From: Heterodera schachtii
Lineage: Eukaryota > Nematoda > Chromadorea > Rhabditida > Heteroderidae
NCBI GenBank assembly: GCA_023374025.1
Contig: SIJG01000030.1
Coordinates: 808,644 to 872,643 of the forward strand
DNA: 64,000 nt
Direction of reading: 5' to 3'
Part shown: one piece after another, positions 23,654 through 36,423 of the stretch
Numbering within the stretch: the first letter of the stretch is position 1
Layout of the letters: every line of letters begins with the position of its first letter
Position numbers and translations under genes: made by a program
The notes under the pieces: model-generated
Databases searched by the model: none
What the model was told of the DNA's origin: nothing
The model's input: only the letters and a program-made list of their open reading frames with translations

Positions 23654-26600
23654 TGTTCCAAAAAGGCACATAATTGGCAATTCTTCTTATAAATCTTGTG
23701 GGAAATAGGCCAAAATTTCCAACCCCCCCCCCCCCCCACCCGCGGCGCCTATCGACACTGCTGGTGACCAAATATTCCTTTAATTTTCATTTGACACATA
23801 AATCGAAAAAGCATTAAGAATTGATATAAAAAATTTTGTCAAAAATTCCATATAGCTATTTATTCGAGCTGAGCTTCGAAAAAATTAAACTTCGTTTCGA
23901 GCTTCGGTTCGAATGCCAAGCCAAGCTTCGCCCAGACATGGTCGTGGTAGATTTCTTCCTCATCTCCTTATAATTTTACATCATTGGTTTGGATTCCTGC
24001 CAACAAGTTAACAATTATTTTAATTAAAAAATAAAATTGCTTGTTATTTTCTTTATAATGCTTATATCCCAAGGAAATTTTTTGTTTCTATATGTAATAA
24101 TTATTAAAGAAATAATAATTATATGCTTAATGGATCTCATTGTTCGAAATTTAGCAAATATTTTTGAGTTTTGAAATTTTTGAGTTTTGAACTTTTTTTT
24201 TTAATACATATGCTCATACATTGGTATATTAAAACTTGTCGTATTAACTCATATTAATGTCATACAATTCCTAAATTGTTCTAAGATAGTTTTTGAAAAT
24301 TGAAATGTTTATTTAAAAATTATTTCTTAAAGAAGTAGAGGATTAAAATTTTTGTAGTAAATTTAAAAAATCGAATCATTTCCAAATTAATTTTATTTTT
24401 TAAATTTTATTTTTTTCAATATTTAAAACATTTTGATTCAGTTTTACTTTGCCGGCTGCTTAACGGGTTAATACAACAACTGAACTTTCAAAACCAAACA
24501 AGACTACAAAATATTTTGTTTATCTGATTATTTTATTTAAATAAAGATTACTTATTATTTCAATATAATTTTTCTGTATTTCCGATTTGATTGATTTTAT
24601 TTGTTTTTATTAATAAAAATAATTATATATATATGAAATTAACTTTTCAATATTTTACAATTAATCGTGCTTTTTTTATAGAAAATTATTTAACATTTTA
24701 AAAACTTAAATATGTATTATTTATTGCAGCATTTATTATATTTATTCTTATTATTATTTCATAAACAAAAATTTTTATTTTATTTATTATTTTAATGATA
24801 TCCATCATCTTTCTAACATAATTTTTTCATCTTTACAAACTCTCGACGTAAGTTTTTTTAAAATCTATTATTATTTTTTGTTTCGTCGAAGTTGCGTGTG
24901 GTGTCCGAGGTCAACTTTTACTTCGAACACGCTAGTCCAAAGTTTGTTCGTGGGATTGGGACGGCGAGTGGTCGTTAAGCAAAATGTGCCCAAATTCAAA
25001 AGCAAATAAAATCAACAATTTAAAATGTTCAAATTTTGTGATTTTAAGCCAAGTTTTAAGAAAATAAAGGATTTTTAGGGTCCGCCGGAGCCGATAGAAA
25101 CATTTTTGACCCGGTGTTTCTTTTTTTAATGATTATTTCTATAATTGATATTTTACTATAAATTCATTCATTCAACTGTTTTATTATGTTATTTTTTTGA
25201 ACTTTCCTTTTTTGCATTTTTTAACGAGATAATGTTTTAGTATTTTTAAGCTTACTATTTCACTTTTATTTATTTTAATTATTTAGCATTAAGTAATTTA
25301 ACGTATTTGGTATTTTTCATTAACTTAGTTTAATATTTAGAATGAAGATGAACTGTATTGAATGTTATTATTAGCTTTATCTTTGTCTTAAAGGCTGATT
25401 ATTTTGAAAAAGGTTTAATAAATCAAAACCGAAATCAAAAACAAGAAATCTCTTATATTTTTAAATATTTGAATATTGGAATTCAGATTTTTGATTTATT
25501 TTCTTGAAATTCTCGATAAAAATTTATTCATACATCAAGCCATAGACCGCTCGATTTCTTAAATGAAAATTTACTTTTTTTATTAATAGTTTTTTTATGA
25601 TTTCATTTTTTATTATTTACAGTCTACTCAAATTCTAAATTCGGTGCTTCTTATTATGTTTATTTTATAAACAACTAATTCATGCATTCTCCATGGTATC
25701 GTAATAAAGTAATCAATATTAATTTTTTAAATATTTTTTCTGTTTTTAATATAGATATTTTTTCATTATTTTATATTTTTTTTTTATTAAATACATCATC
25801 TCTAAAATTAACCGCGTAATTTCTGCACTTTACTCTCAGGCACTCACAAGCATACAAACTGTCTCGAACTGAATGCTCTACACGTCACTTTAATGTATCT
25901 TAATCGACGTTAATTATAAAAAAATAATAACTTTTGGCAAATAAATAAAAATATTTAAAATATATATAAAACAAATTAAATTTAATTCCCTAATCAATTT
26001 ATATATAATGTAATAACTGAATTAAAGAGTAAATTATTTTACAAATGTTAAGCATTTTTAGTAGTTAATATTATAAAAGTATAAAATCACATGTTTGATA
26101 ATTATTGCTTTGTTATATAATTAATTGGCTTTTTTTATTTGATATTAAACGCTTGGACAAAACTGTTAAATTCTTTTATGTAAAAATATTTTAATTAAAT
26201 CTTATTTTATTTTAAGCCTCTCGCAAGTAAACGGATGATCTTTTTACATTTAAATTAATGTGAATTTAATAATATTTCAAATTTATGTTTAAATAAAACA
26301 ATATTAACATTATTATTAAAATTCTTGTTTTTTATTATTTATTATTTTTTTATTTTCGGTAATTTATTTAGTATTACATTTCCGTATTCTTATCTTTAGT
26401 TAAAAGTTATTTTTAATGATTTATAAAATAGCTGAATGAATACATTTTTTAATTAATATTATGCAGAGATCGTACTTTGTTTTTGAATTGATTTTAATTA
26501 TTTTCCATTCGATTATTTCCATTATAGGTTCATTAATTCTTTTAAACTATAACACATGAAAATAAGAAATTGAGTTTATATAATTGAATTAATTTAAACG

Positions 26601-27067
26601 CATTGAGAAATTTAGTTTATTCGTTCCATTTATAATAAACATAAATATTCAAAAAGTCAATTTTTTATAGTTTTAATAAAGGAATATATTTAAATTGAAA
26701 CAGCAGTTTTTCTTTATGCAATCAAAAATGTTATTTCTCATTAATTTATTTTGATATAATAAATTTTAAAAAAATATATTAATTTTTATTAGTTTTCTTC
26801 ACTTGCTTCCTAATGTAGTTATAACGCTATCCCCGACACCTCTTAATACATTCTTTTAATTTTTGTTTATTTAGTTTGATAAAATTTCAACTTTCTAGCA
26901 TCAATTTATTTGGTTAAATTAATTGCTTAGAAAATAGGTATTGTGGAATATATATAATTTACACAAATTCACAAAAGCATTTTGTAATTTAAGTATTCTT
27001 CCGAATTTCTTCGTTATATTAGGTATATCAATTTCTTTTTTTATTAATTTGCATTCTTTTCAGATAT

Positions 27068-27931
27068 TTAAATTCATCCTTTTGTTTTTTGATGGTGAAA
27101 TATTTTTTAATTTTATTCAATTGGCATTTCTTCACGCATATAGTTTTCCATTTTCTATATACTTTCGATGAAGATATTTGTTTGGCTTGCATGTTGTTTT
27201 TGGGATAACCATATAAAATTAAATTTTATTTGTATTTAATGAAATTTTGTATGTTTTATATTAATTCACAACTTATATATTGTGCAATTTTATTGTTTAG
27301 CTTTTTTGCTAAAATAATTTGAAATGCATAAAGCAATTAGTTAGAAATATTATAATGGTTTTGTTATTTACTGTAAATGTATATGATTGCTGCAATTTCT
27401 GAGTATCTATTGGTTGACAACTTTATGTTATTTTGTCAATGAATATAAGTCCAAAGAAAAAATTTGTTTTAAATTTGTATTTTTTTGAATAAACAATTGT
27501 AATTAGATTTTTGTTCAGTAAAATTAAAATTTTATGTGATAATTAATCTATAAATCCTGTCGTTTATACTCTTTATTGTGACAACTTCAGTATGGATGCT
27601 TTCATGAGTTTGTGAAAGTCCAAAGTTTCGAAGAGATTATATAATTCAAAATTTACTATTCAATATAATTTCTATATTTATTAATTATTTAAATGATTTT
27701 TTATGAATATTCCAAGCAGAACTGTTTCTGCGTGCTCGCTGATCGCTGCATTGATTTTCATTTGTGGTCATTTTTGCTTAATTAAAAATTTTTTATCACA
27801 TTATTTTATTCATTTAATATAAGTAATTTTATTATTAAAAAAATTAATTATAATTATTCGCTATAAGTGATACATGTTTTCTGCCCAAAATAGGATACAC
27901 TCTGTACACTTGAGATTTGTAAATTGATTTT
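27068..27931. repeat. Dispersed repeat pieces, first copies
   Basis: The piece 27068-27178 ('aattcatccttttgtttttt ... cacgcatatagtttt') recurs at 29722-29832. The piece 27859-27931 ('gatacatgttttctgccc ... tgtacacttgagatttg') recurs at 30309-30379. Both pairs are direct with similar spacing (about 2.65 and 2.45 kb), so a 0.9-kb segment may once have been duplicated and has since decayed. Confidence 0.6.
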
Positions 27932-29721
27932 TTGGAGTAGTTTAAATTTTGTTTTTCATTGAGTATAAAAATTTATTTACATAGATTATGTTTTGATGAT
28001 TTTAAATAATAACCAATTAATTAGTTATTTTTATTTGATCATATTTACATTAATTTCCGATGACGCAATGTCCCTAAATATAATTAGTGTTTTTCGTTGT
28101 AACTAAAGATAAAGTTAAATTTGGATTTTTGAATTTTAAATTAATTTAATTGAATTACACTTTCCTTTTTTTGAAGCTTTTGGAGAGCTTATTAAAATAT
28201 TCTCAATATCTTGAGGGTATTGCACAGTTTGTTTTTGAGTTTGTCTTAAAACCTTTTCTAGACGATGAAATAAATATTTATACAAAAATTATTTTATTAT
28301 TGAATTTTTAAAATAATTTTTAATTCATTATCTTTGGTTTTAATTAGTCCGCTAACGGCATATTGGATGAAGTTAGCTATTTTATTAAAATATTTATTTT
28401 TTTAGCTAATTTTATTATCATTATTTTTTTCGTTTCCTTTAAAAGCTTGATATTCCGTCAGCAAGAAGAGTTCGGAATGATTTATAATATAAAACATAAC
28501 TTATATTGATTTCAGTTATTTATTTATAATTTTGTTTAAGTCTTATTGATTTTCAATCAATAAAACATTGATGGATTATAAAAATAATTTTTATTTATTT
28601 TTGTTTTACATTTCATTTCATTTTTATAATTATATTTTTAAATAGAAAGTCTTAAAGATATTTTGTAAAATTTTAAAACTCCTATTTATATTGTTCGAAT
28701 TTTATTATTATTTATTTAACTGATAATTGTTATTATTTTTTTAACTTCATGATTCCATTGGCCAGAAGCCATAGTTGACAACATAGAAGTGATTATATTA
28801 AGTTCTTTTTTTAAATAAACTTTAAAATCGGTTCACTGCTGTATTGAAATAAAATTTTATGTATTCCCAAATTTCTGAAATTTATTTTTTTTATTACTAT
28901 TTTAGTTGGTATATTTTCGTGTAAGATGTTGAAATGGTTGGAATTAATTATTATTATTCTAAAGAATGGCCATTCCTCCTTTCTTTTTTATAGCTTTTTG
29001 TTATATGTAATTGGATATGGTAAAATATTTTGCAGTAATTCAAATATTTTTTAATTTTGAAAACCTTCATTTTTCGCCATTATCATTGTGTTTTTAAGCT
29101 TTTATATTTAAATTAATTCGTTGTTTGAAATTCAAATTTACTTTTAAAGGACTGTCGAATATGGCAAAAGTTTTTTTTTCAAATTTCATAATTTTACTAT
29201 ACTGTAAGATTTGTAATTTCATTTATTATTATTTATTTGAATATGTTATATTTTTGAAGCTTTATAAAAATAGCTTTATGTTTTATCTTTACTAAAATAA
29301 AAATTTTCGTATTTTATATTTTACTACAATTTTTGTAGTTATCTCTTCAACAAACAGTATTAATTGATTTGGCATTGTTTTATGCATTAATGTTTTAGTT
29401 TTTATTTAATTTTTTCGATCGATTTTATACATTTTTTTAAATTATATTTATAAAATTTGGTGAATTTTTCTTCATTTTTAGTTGTTGAAACGGTTTTAAT
29501 TAATATTAAAACAAATTTATTCATTTTGATTTGTGATTTTTATATTCGGTTGAATAATTTCTCAATTATTTGATTAATCAAATTTATTATTTATTTATTT
29601 TATTTTACCTTACCGCTGGAAAATTTCTTGTTATCTCATTTCAATTCAGAAAGCATTTTGCACATGTCTAATAAATTGATTTTAATTTCTTTATTTATTA
29701 TTTTTCATTCAATTCGAATAT

Positions 29722-30379
29722 TATAAATTCATCCTTTTGTTTTTTGATGTTGCAATATTTTTAATTTATTCAATTGGGCTTTTTTCACGCATATAGTTTT
29801 ACGTTTTCTATAAACCCTCGATGAAGAGATTTTTCTGGCTGGGTTCTTGTTAGCCGTAGTTCTACAACAATTTCTGATGTGTATCAGCAGATCGTATAAA
29901 AATTTAACAAGATCCTTAATTATATTTGGATTATACTCATTTAAAATTTAATTGATTATTTTATTTATATTTTTTAATTTATTTAAAAAGCAAAACATGA
30001 TAAGGCAAAGATTAATTTAAACTTCATTTTATACAAGTCGATATTTCGATCATGAAAAATTTCTTATTTCGATTATTAAAAATTTCTTATTTCGATCATT
30101 AAAAATTTCTTATTATTATTTTTTATGGATTTGTAGCAGTAGCGACACAATAGGATTTGAAATACTTAGCATCAATATGCATATAGAGATATAAAATGTT
30201 CTCATGGTATTAATGTGTTTATATATTGTTGAAATTAAATTAAAAATTTATTGACAATTGTTGAAGTCTTCAGCATTTTCATGCATTTACGGATGAAAAC
30301 GGAATTTCGCTATAGCGATACATGTTTTCCGCCCAAAATAGGATACACTCTGTACACTTGAGATTTGTAAATTGATTTT
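29722..30379. repeat. Dispersed repeat pieces, second copies
   Basis: These are counterparts of the pieces at 27068-27178 and 27859-27931. Between them, at about 30046-30115, lies a short tandem array of roughly three units built on 'tttcgatcattaaaaatttc'. Confidence 0.6.
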
Positions 30380-31354
30380 GCTAGCCAACAAAGCAGATCA
30401 ATTTATCGATTGCCTTTATTAGGTAATCATAAAAAATTTTATGGATTTTTTAATTTTTTAATGTTTCTCTTTTTTCATTTTAGTCAATTGTATTGTTTAT
30501 AAAAAAGTTAAACTTAATTAGAAAATGCTTATTGTTTCACATGATTATAAATATTATGCATTTATTATCGCTTTTGTTTTATTCAAACTTTTCTAACTTT
30601 ACTCATGGCTAGGCAGGCAATGTAGATACAGTTCTGAAGCATTAGAAGATACTCTAACTCGATCATATACCACTTTCTTTCTTCATCGCATTTAATGCAT
30701 TTCTTATTATCAATTCCTTGAATTTTATATTAAATTAATATAATTTATTTCGCTCATCGAATTTTTTCTATTTCCATAATTCAAAAATTTTAAGCGGAAA
30801 TCCGCAAAAGTAACCATTGTGAACATTAAGTTTATCCGTTCGTTTTTATAAAAAATTTTTATCCTTTGTTAAATATTTAGGAGTTCTTCCTTATTTCCTC
30901 TTTCTTATCCCTTCTTGCAATTCCAATGCTTATTAATCTTATTCCTTTTCAAATTATTTTTCATACCGGTTAATAAATTTTTGTTTAAATGAAATGTTTT
31001 TAAAAAGCAAATATGCTGTTTCTTTTTTAATTAATTTTCATAAATTGATTTTTGTATAAATTACTTGAACTGTATGTGGTTTAATCTTGAGGTATTTTTA
31101 TTAGTGTTTAAAAAAATATTTTTATATTTAAAATTTATGTTAAAAAAAGATCCTTCTTGACAAGTAAATTGCCATTTGCATCTTCTTAGTCATGGTTATT
31201 TTTAATTGGTTATCAGAATAAAATTATTTACAATAAAACTTTTATTTTCTTTTTTAATAAATCCTTTTCAATTTTTAATTAAAGGTTATTATTCTCTTAT
31301 GAATAACTTACTATATCTTTTTTTATTCGAAATATTTTTCATTTATTTAAGTAA

Positions 31355-31624
31355 ATGTTTTTATTTTCAACCATTTGCGCCTCGAAGTTGATATTATTGG
31401 CGTCGCACAAAAATGTACATTTCCAAGTGCGGATAACTAAGCAACTTGAGTGCTTTCAGAGCTTCCCTTGCAGGTTGCCAGATTTCATATTTTCTTCACT
31501 GTATAAGGCCCATTTTAGTAAGTATCTACATCCAAGCCATATTAAGCAATTAAGTATTTTGGATTATTTCCCAGATCAAGATAATTTTTATTGCTTTGTT
31601 TGGAAAATTAAATCTTTAGTTTAG
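31355..31624 (+). CDS. Uncertain small gene or exon
   Basis: ATG at 31355 opens 89 codons with a composition unlike the surrounding AT-driven frames: MFLFSTICASKLILLASHKN, then FQSFPCRLPDFIFSS and LHPSHIKQLSILDYFPDQD. The start is hydrophobic. It also contains a textbook acceptor, 'cttcccttgcag' (ending 31473), and a textbook donor, GTAAGTAT (31518), which would define a 44-nt internal exon, 31474-31517. Either the whole frame or the spliced piece may be real. No family was recognised. Confidence 0.25.
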   Translation: MFLFSTICASKLILLASHKNVHFQVRITKQLECFQSFPCRLPDFIFSSLYKAHFSKYLHPSHIKQLSILDYFPDQDNFYCFVWKIKSLV

Positions 31625-32038
31625 TTTAGCAATTTGATTCATTACATTAGAACCTACAAATAATAAATTCGCTCTATATAAATTTATATTAGACAGATTT
31701 AAGCAATATTTAGATAATTAAGATAGTTTATCCGAAAATAAAATTTTTAGCTGTTTAGCTCACTAAAAATAATTTTTTTGTTGTTTCAGCCCTCATAATT
31801 TATTAATTATTATAAAGAACCGTCTCAAATTTTCTGCTTTTGACATTTTATTTAAAAAATATTTTTTTCTGTTGTAATTATATTCTCTGTCAATATCATT
31901 TAATAAATGATTTTCTCATCATTCAACTGTATAATGTGAAGTCTTCTGATTTCATATTGTTGTGTTTAAAGATTTTATTTTTTATGTGTTAGATTCTTGC
32001 ATATTTAAAAAAAAATTTTTGCTTTTACATTGATTAAC

Positions 32039-32911
32039 GGTGCTAGGTCGTTTCTTAAAAACTGCCACTATGGGCGTTTCTTAAATACTGCCAAGTGGGC
32101 GTTTCTTAAAAACTGCCAAGTTGTAGTAAAATAAAAAATGTAAGACATATAAATTTGTATCTTGGCCCAATTTTATCCAAATTAATAATTATTGGTATTA
32201 TTCAATAGCATTAAGTGTTGTCTATCAGAATAAAAATTTTGAAATTTTTTTTACAAAATTTTAAAAAAAGTTATTGTCATAAATTTTCAATAACTTTTGA
32301 GTCAAATTATTTTACCAGAACTTTTTTAAAACTCGATGGAATTTTTTGAATTTTTATTCATAAATAGAGAATTCTTAGGACTATCGAATATATAAAGTTA
32401 TTTTCTCTTAATTGCATTTTAATGCCTTGAAAATTTTAATTTTTTCAAATTATATTTACATGACCAAAGCAAAAAACATAGCCTGTTTAATGCTTTATAT
32501 TTTTTTCAGAAGCAATTAGATTAAATTTTCTTTTTAGAATTTCAAGTACTTTATTTAATTTATTATTTTTTAAAATTTCAAAAAATTTATCGAGTTTCAA
32601 AAAAGTTCTGGACAAAAAATTCTGACTTAAGGTTCTGTGGAGTTAAAATAACTATATCTTTTTATATACTTAAGTAAAAAATTTAATAAAATTATATTCT
32701 GATAGAGAACATCTATAGCTATTGAATGATACCAAGAATTATTAATTTGGTTGTATTTGAGCTAAGTTATGAATTTATATGTCTTACATTTTTTATTTTC
32801 CTAAACTTGGCAGTTTTTAAGAAACGCCCACTTGGCAGTTTTTAAGAAACGCCCTGGCAGTTTTAAGAAACGCCCATGGTGGCAGTGTTTAAGAAACGAC
32901 CCAGCACGACC
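32039..32911. mobile_element. Foldback element with tandem-repeat arms
   Basis: The left arm has three units and the right arm four inverted units of 'GGGCGTTTCTTAAAAACTGC'. Inside these the two arms stay complementary for about 200 bp more, e.g. 'aatgtaagacatataaattt' on the left against 'ttatatgtcttacatttttt' on the right. The tips are 'ggtgctaggtcgtttc' and 'gaaacgacccagcacg'. There is no coding frame. I could not see a clean target-site duplication. It is a non-autonomous foldback DNA transposon, of uncertain superfamily. Confidence 0.75.
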
Positions 32912-33605
32912 AAATTATACTTCAACTTTGTTATTTATTTGTTTTCTCGGTAATCCGCAAACTATGTTAACGAAATCGTTAAGCACTTCCGCAATTTTTT
33001 AGGTAATATTATTTTTAATTTATTTTTTAAATTTTTATTTTTTGTTTATTATTTTTTCTAATTTTTTCCATTTTTTGGCTACTAGACGCACTCGGGTAAA
33101 AAACTGTTCCAGATTATATACACCCACCCATTCATCTTATTTATATTGCAGTTCGTTTCTGTGTTAATGTGTATTTTATAGAAAGATAGGAATTTTCACA
33201 GTAAATGAATGCAAAAATGTTTACTTTTGCGTGATTTTTCATGAATTTGTTCACGACAATTAATTTTAGGAAAATTTTTGAAATTGTATTTTAAATTATT
33301 TCTTATAAACTTTTACCAATTTGTTTATTAGTATATTGCAGTTTTTTTCATTCCTTTTATTAAATTGTTATACCTTATTAGAATAAATTTATAATATTTT
33401 AACTTATTTTAATATTTCATTTGTTTATTTAATTTGAATGTTGTATTTCCAACGTAAAGGTCGGTTAAACATTCTTTCGACGGTATATTATTATATTATT
33501 TATATTCTATTCCTGTTCAAATGTGCATTTGGTGCTATCTTTTAATAATTTGTTAATTAATTATTTTATTATGCTAGCGATGCTGCATGCCTTAAAGGTG
33601 CGCAT

Positions 33606-33704
33606 CAGGGATGGGCCAAATCGAAAAATAAAATGCGAAACGCGAAAGCCGAAGTGCCAAAAAAAGCGAAATATGCGAAAGCGAAACGCGAAAGCCCATC
33701 CCTG
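33606..33704. mobile_element. Miniature hAT element (99 bp)
   Basis: It starts CAGGGATGGGC and ends GCCCATCCCTG, an 11-bp perfect terminal inverted repeat. It is flanked by a perfect 8-bp target-site duplication, GTGCGCAT, at 33598-33605 and 33705-33712. The inside is little more than GCGAAA-type words. These are the hallmarks of a hAT miniature element. Confidence 0.9.
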
Positions 33705-33712
33705 GTGCGCAT

Positions 33713-34990
33713 GTCGGAGTCGCATTAATTAAAATGAACGGATTAAAGCCACATGTAAGTGGGATAATGAAGTTATATTAAAATATTTCATTAATTTAAA
33801 AACTTATTTTTATTAAAATGTAATTATTTATTGCTTGTTAAAATTATTAAAAAATCGACACATAAAAATTATATAAAAAATATTTAAATTATTGTTTTAA
33901 AATACATGCTGGTAATTAGATTGTTCTTTTAAATGAATCCCTCTATAAAGTAGGTCTTTCTTTCTTTATAAATACAGTTTTTAATTATGAAGTTATTAAG
34001 CAATATAAATTTCTTGATGTACAATGATATTTGAATTTTCGTTAATTTAATTATTTATATTTGTCTTAGATGCCTTGGACATTAGTTTTATTTTAAGAAA
34101 AAAAATTAATCCTTTTCACTTATAATGTGTCTGTCGGTAGTAGAATTATAAAACCTAAAATTACAAGTGCACTAAAATAATTTTGCTAATTAAATACGAA
34201 TGTTGAATTATTTAAATAAATTCGGCATTTTTGCTTGCATCAAATGTAAATTAAAAAAATAGAAATAAATATCAATTACTCATCTATTATGCATCATCAT
34301 CTAATAGTACTCGCATAATTTAACTTTGTTTGAATTTTTATTTATTTTCTATTATTCAGAAAAAGTCCTCAATATTTAGTTAAATTTTTTGCCGTTTAAT
34401 ATTGTTATTTCTCTTTATCTTTTAATTGGTGTATTTATCAATCTAGATTTATTTATATAAATTTTTTTGAATATATTTTTTTGTTATTTTATTGCATTCA
34501 TTATTTATTTAGTCATTTTATATATTTTTTAAAATTAAAATCATATAGATGAATTAAAATATTATATTTAAAATTAAATTGGAATAAAAAATTATTCACA
34601 ATTTTCGTTGTGTACAAAAATGGTTTCTTTTAAGCAGATGATCTAATTTTGTTGTCACTTTATTAGCTTTTTCATTCAAATAGTTTCCAAATACTTTTAA
34701 TAATATGATTTTCATTAATATTTTGTTATTTTATTGAAATGTTAACATTTGTAAAAATTTATTTTTCACAATATTTATAATCTTAAAATCCTCCAATTTT
34801 TTAATTTTTGATTTTATATTGTTGCAAAGCTTGTAAATTATTAATGGTTAAAAATCTCATTGTTTTGTTCTTCGCTCGACGATCACGACTGCGTTTCGAG
34901 ATTCCTCTTAGTCCCCCCGATCTTGTGTGAGTAAATATATTTTATCGCTTAAGGTTGCTCAATTTAAATAGTTATTTCATTTTCAACTAA
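33713..34990. other. AT-rich stretch without genes
   Basis: Nothing is recognised apart from a GC-richer patch, 'ttcgctcgacgatcacgac', near 34872-34890. Confidence 0.6.
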
Positions 34991-35574
34991 GGAATATTTA
35001 GTACGTTAGCAATTAAAATTATTTCTTCAATAAACTTTTATTTAGTTTGGTATTCTTTATATATGTTTTTTAATTTTTAATCTTGTAGTCGACAAAAATA
35101 GTGAAAATCAATTTTTTTGGCGTTTTGTCACTATTTTTTCATTATTTCGACATTTTTTGAAAAATTTCTCAACAAAAATGCAATAAAAACGAAAATACAC
35201 CCTTAAAAATCAACTTTTTTTAAATTTTTTTAAATGCACCCCTAAGAATCGACCTGAAAATTTTTTTTTCAAAAATGCACCCTAGAATTGAACTTAAAAT
35301 TTGTTCAAAAAGTACTACTAAGAATTCGAAAATTTTCATAAAATACATCCCCAAAGTTTTTTTAGAATTATAGCAGATGAATAAAAATTATTTTTGCTTA
35401 ATTTTTGACTGTAAATTATGTCACTATTTTGGATTTTTGTTCATTGTTTTGTCACTTTTTTGACACTTTTCTTCACTATTTTAGTTAGCTATTTTTGGAT
35501 TTTTCGTCACGAAAACTTGTGATCTTAATAATTAATGAAACATACTCAATAATTAATGGGTTTATATTATATAG

Positions 35575-36423
35575 CAGGGCTGTTGCAAGTTTCGCTTTTC
35601 GCCTTTCGCTATTTCGCTTTTTCGCTTTTTTGGGGCCTTTCGCTTTCGCCTTTTCGCTTTTTTGCTAAAAAGCGAAATAAAAGTACACCCCTAAAGATTG
35701 GGTTTTTAAAATAATCAAATGCATTTTCGTGGGAGAAAAAGCAAAAAATTAACTTAGTTTTTACCAAATTTTTATGAAATAAAGTAAAATTTGGTTTTGT
35801 TTATCTGTAGTCTGGTTTAGTGGTTAGTGCAGCAACCTTGACATTCTTTTCTGTCAAGAGTTCGATGCCGCTTGACGGTTTCTTTGTTAATTTTTTTTTT
35901 TAAATTCGCCTGGCGCTACTTATCGGCATCGCCGGGCCAAAAATAGTAATATTCAAAAAAAATTCTCTAAAAATTGCAAAACTCTATCATTTTTTGGACA
36001 AATCTGTTAACAGATCCATCAAAATTTTCAAAATTTTTCCCGTCGGCGCCGCCCCCACCCCTTGTTTCCGAAAATGTTTTTGAAAAGCGTACCGCTAAAA
36101 TTGTAAATTTTTTGAGTCTCGATTTTCAAAAAATGAAATATGCGTTTTATAAATTTATATACAAAAATCTACGATAAAAAAGAAATAAAATAAAAATAAA
36201 AGCAAATAAACAGAACAGTTAAGCACAATAAAAGGTGAATTTTTTAGTCTTTTAAATTCATCTAACTGTTGGAAAAAATTTCGCCTTTTCGCCTTTCGCC
36301 TTTTCGCTTTTTCGCTTTTTTTAGGCATTTCGCTTTCGCCTTTTCGCTTTTGCTTTTCATTTTGGTTTCGCTTTTTTCGCTTTTCGCCTTTCGCTTTTTA
36401 TTTTTCCCTTTGCAACACCCCTG
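35575..36423. mobile_element. Non-autonomous hAT element (849 bp)
   Basis: The ends are CAGGGCTGTTGCAA and TTGCAACACCCCTG, inverted with one extra G. The target-site duplication TTATATAG (35567-35574 and 36424-36431) is perfect. The paralogous segment has one unoccupied TTATATAG at 38247-38254. Both subterminal regions are built of 'ttcgcctttcgcttttcgc' words. No transposase is encoded. Inside are a tRNA-like sequence (35804-35901) and a GC hairpin copy. Confidence 0.92.
35804..35901 (+). ncRNA. tRNA-like sequence with pol III A and B boxes
   Basis: A box TGGTTTAGTGG is at 35813-35823 and B box GTTCGATGC at 35860-35868, at the usual tRNA spacing. Between them 'TTGACA ... TGTCAA' can form an anticodon-like stem. 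A T-run at 35891-35901 could end pol III transcription. The T-stem does not pair properly, so this is not a working tRNA. More likely it is a tRNA-derived SINE head or tRNA pseudogene captured by the hAT element. Confidence 0.55.

Larger units (their letters stand above)
23654..32037. other. Long AT-rich, nearly gene-free region
   Basis: Open frames here are short and AT-driven. Recognisable contents are a C-run with a hairpin core at 23726-23762, 'gagcttcg'-rich DNA at 23870-23935, a GC-richer patch at 24885-24980, repeat pairs noted separately, and one protein-like frame at 31355. No RNA genes were recognised. Confidence 0.6.

Noticed and set aside
35804..35878. Functional tRNA gene
   Set aside because: A and B boxes are good, but the T-stem and acceptor stem do not pair, so I call it only tRNA-like.
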